The translations under genes were made by a program, and so were the position numbers. The notes under the pieces are model-generated. The model searched no databases, was not told the origin of the DNA, and was given only the letters and a program-made list of their open reading frames with translations. Source: Alphaproteobacteria bacterium (lineage in GTDB: Bacteria; Pseudomonadota; Alphaproteobacteria; CAAHEQ01; UBA3637). From it: 7,364 nt of DNA. Positions within the stretch are counted from its first letter, which is position 1, and each line of letters opens with the position of its first letter. This document shows, piece after piece, positions 7,055 to 7,364 of this stretch. The stretch covers positions 1-7,364 of the forward strand of contig JAFZGR010000244.1 in the NCBI GenBank assembly GCA_017555325.1, given 5' to 3'.

Positions 7055-7329
7055 AACACCAATCCATTAAACAATCTGAACCCTGTTTCTTAACGCCTGC
7101 CCCGTCAAATAATCCAACAACTGTTTTTTTAACACCAACCTATTAAACAATCTGAACCCTGTTTCTTAACACCTGCCCCGTCAAATAATCCAACAACTGT
7201 TTTTTTTACACCACTCGTTAAATAATCTGAACCCTGTTTCTTAACGCCTGCCCCGTCAAATAATCCAACAACTGTTTTTTTAACACCACTCGTTAAATAA
7301 TCTGAACATCGCTTTTAAGACCAGGAACC
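7055..7329. repeat. Tandem repeat array, 75-76 bp units each built from two 37-38 bp half-units
   Basis: Full units lie at 7055-7130 (76), 7131-7206 (76) and 7207-7281 (75). A partial unit at 7282-7307 matches closely and then decays. The units are nearly identical; most differences lie in a short stretch after AACACC (for example AATCCATTAAAC versus ACTCGTTAAAT). Each unit is itself two related halves: (A/G)TTAAA(C/T)AATCTGAA then CTGTTTCTTAACGCC, and GTCAAATAATCCAAC then CTGTTTTTTTAACACC. Half-units start near 7066, 7104, 7142, 7180, 7217, 7255 and 7292, with a faint eighth near 7330. Every plus-strand frame is closed by TAA in each unit. The minus strand has one frame open across 7129-7314 with a 25-codon period but no start codon. 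This is most simply an intergenic minisatellite; degraded repetitive coding sequence is possible. No gene is confidently seen from 6975 to 7364. Confidence 0.85.
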
Positions 7330-7364
7330 ACCAATAATCTAAGTACCCTTTTTATGAAAAAAAT

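Noticed and set aside
7055..7329. A CRISPR array, suggested by regularly spaced repeated sequence
   Set aside because: The whole unit is conserved, with no unique spacers between repeats. It is a head-to-tail tandem repeat.
7293..7364. A 23-codon minus-strand open frame running in from the window edge to a TAA at 7293-7295, as the C-terminus of a partial gene
   Set aside because: It is short and overlaps decayed repeat half-units. With no upstream sequence, an open stretch of this length is expected by chance.
7354..7364. ATGAAAAAAAT at the extreme right end, which looks like the start of a signal-peptide gene
   Set aside because: No Shine-Dalgarno site lies at a usable distance (the nearest purine-rich AGGAA is about 30 bases upstream) and only three codons are visible.

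Overview
The window looks like a stretch of AT-rich bacterial chromosome coding for cell-envelope proteins. Bacterial origin is supported by clear Shine-Dalgarno sites in front of all three complete genes, short intergenic gaps, hairpin-plus-U-tract terminators and a YciQ/DUF2207-type membrane protein. Signal peptides and a large predicted periplasmic ectodomain fit a Gram-negative cell. An alphaproteobacterium of the AT-rich, host-associated kind is my best guess, from the general look of the proteins and a TTGACT-N17-TACCTT promoter. That placement is inference and weak.

Layout. (1) 1-531, plus strand: the 3' end of a gene for a cysteine-rich protein with about three repeats of paired CxxC motifs. 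(2) 565-600: a strong hairpin terminator shared by this gene and the convergent gene that follows. (3) 616-2769, minus strand: a 717-residue membrane-anchored protein with N-terminal MORN-like repeats and a long unrecognised body. (4) 2770-2922: a 153-bp divergent intergenic region with a good promoter for the minus-strand gene and a weaker one for the plus-strand gene. (5) 2923-4203, plus strand: a 426-residue membrane protein that is a divergent, ectodomain-less relative of the next gene. (6) 4260-6974, plus strand: a 904-residue DUF2207/YciQ-like protein with signal peptide, two tandem DUF2207-type ectodomains, several membrane segments and a Gly/Ser-rich tail ending in Trp. (7) 7014-7054: a terminator. 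(8) 7055 to about 7329: a tandem repeat array of 75-76 bp units, each made of two related halves of 37-38 bp. The array runs into the descending arm of the terminator on one side and decays towards the window end on the other.

How the genes relate. The two plus-strand genes (5 and 6) are probably cotranscribed. They share the cytoplasmic DUF2207 signature blocks, including a near-identical SNPNY...PYL.IF motif, so they look like a full-length/headless paralogue pair that may work together at the inner membrane. The divergent MORN-like protein and the cysteine-rich protein are also envelope-type, but nothing here shows that they act in the same process. No RNA genes, CRISPR array, insertion sequence or phage genes were seen.
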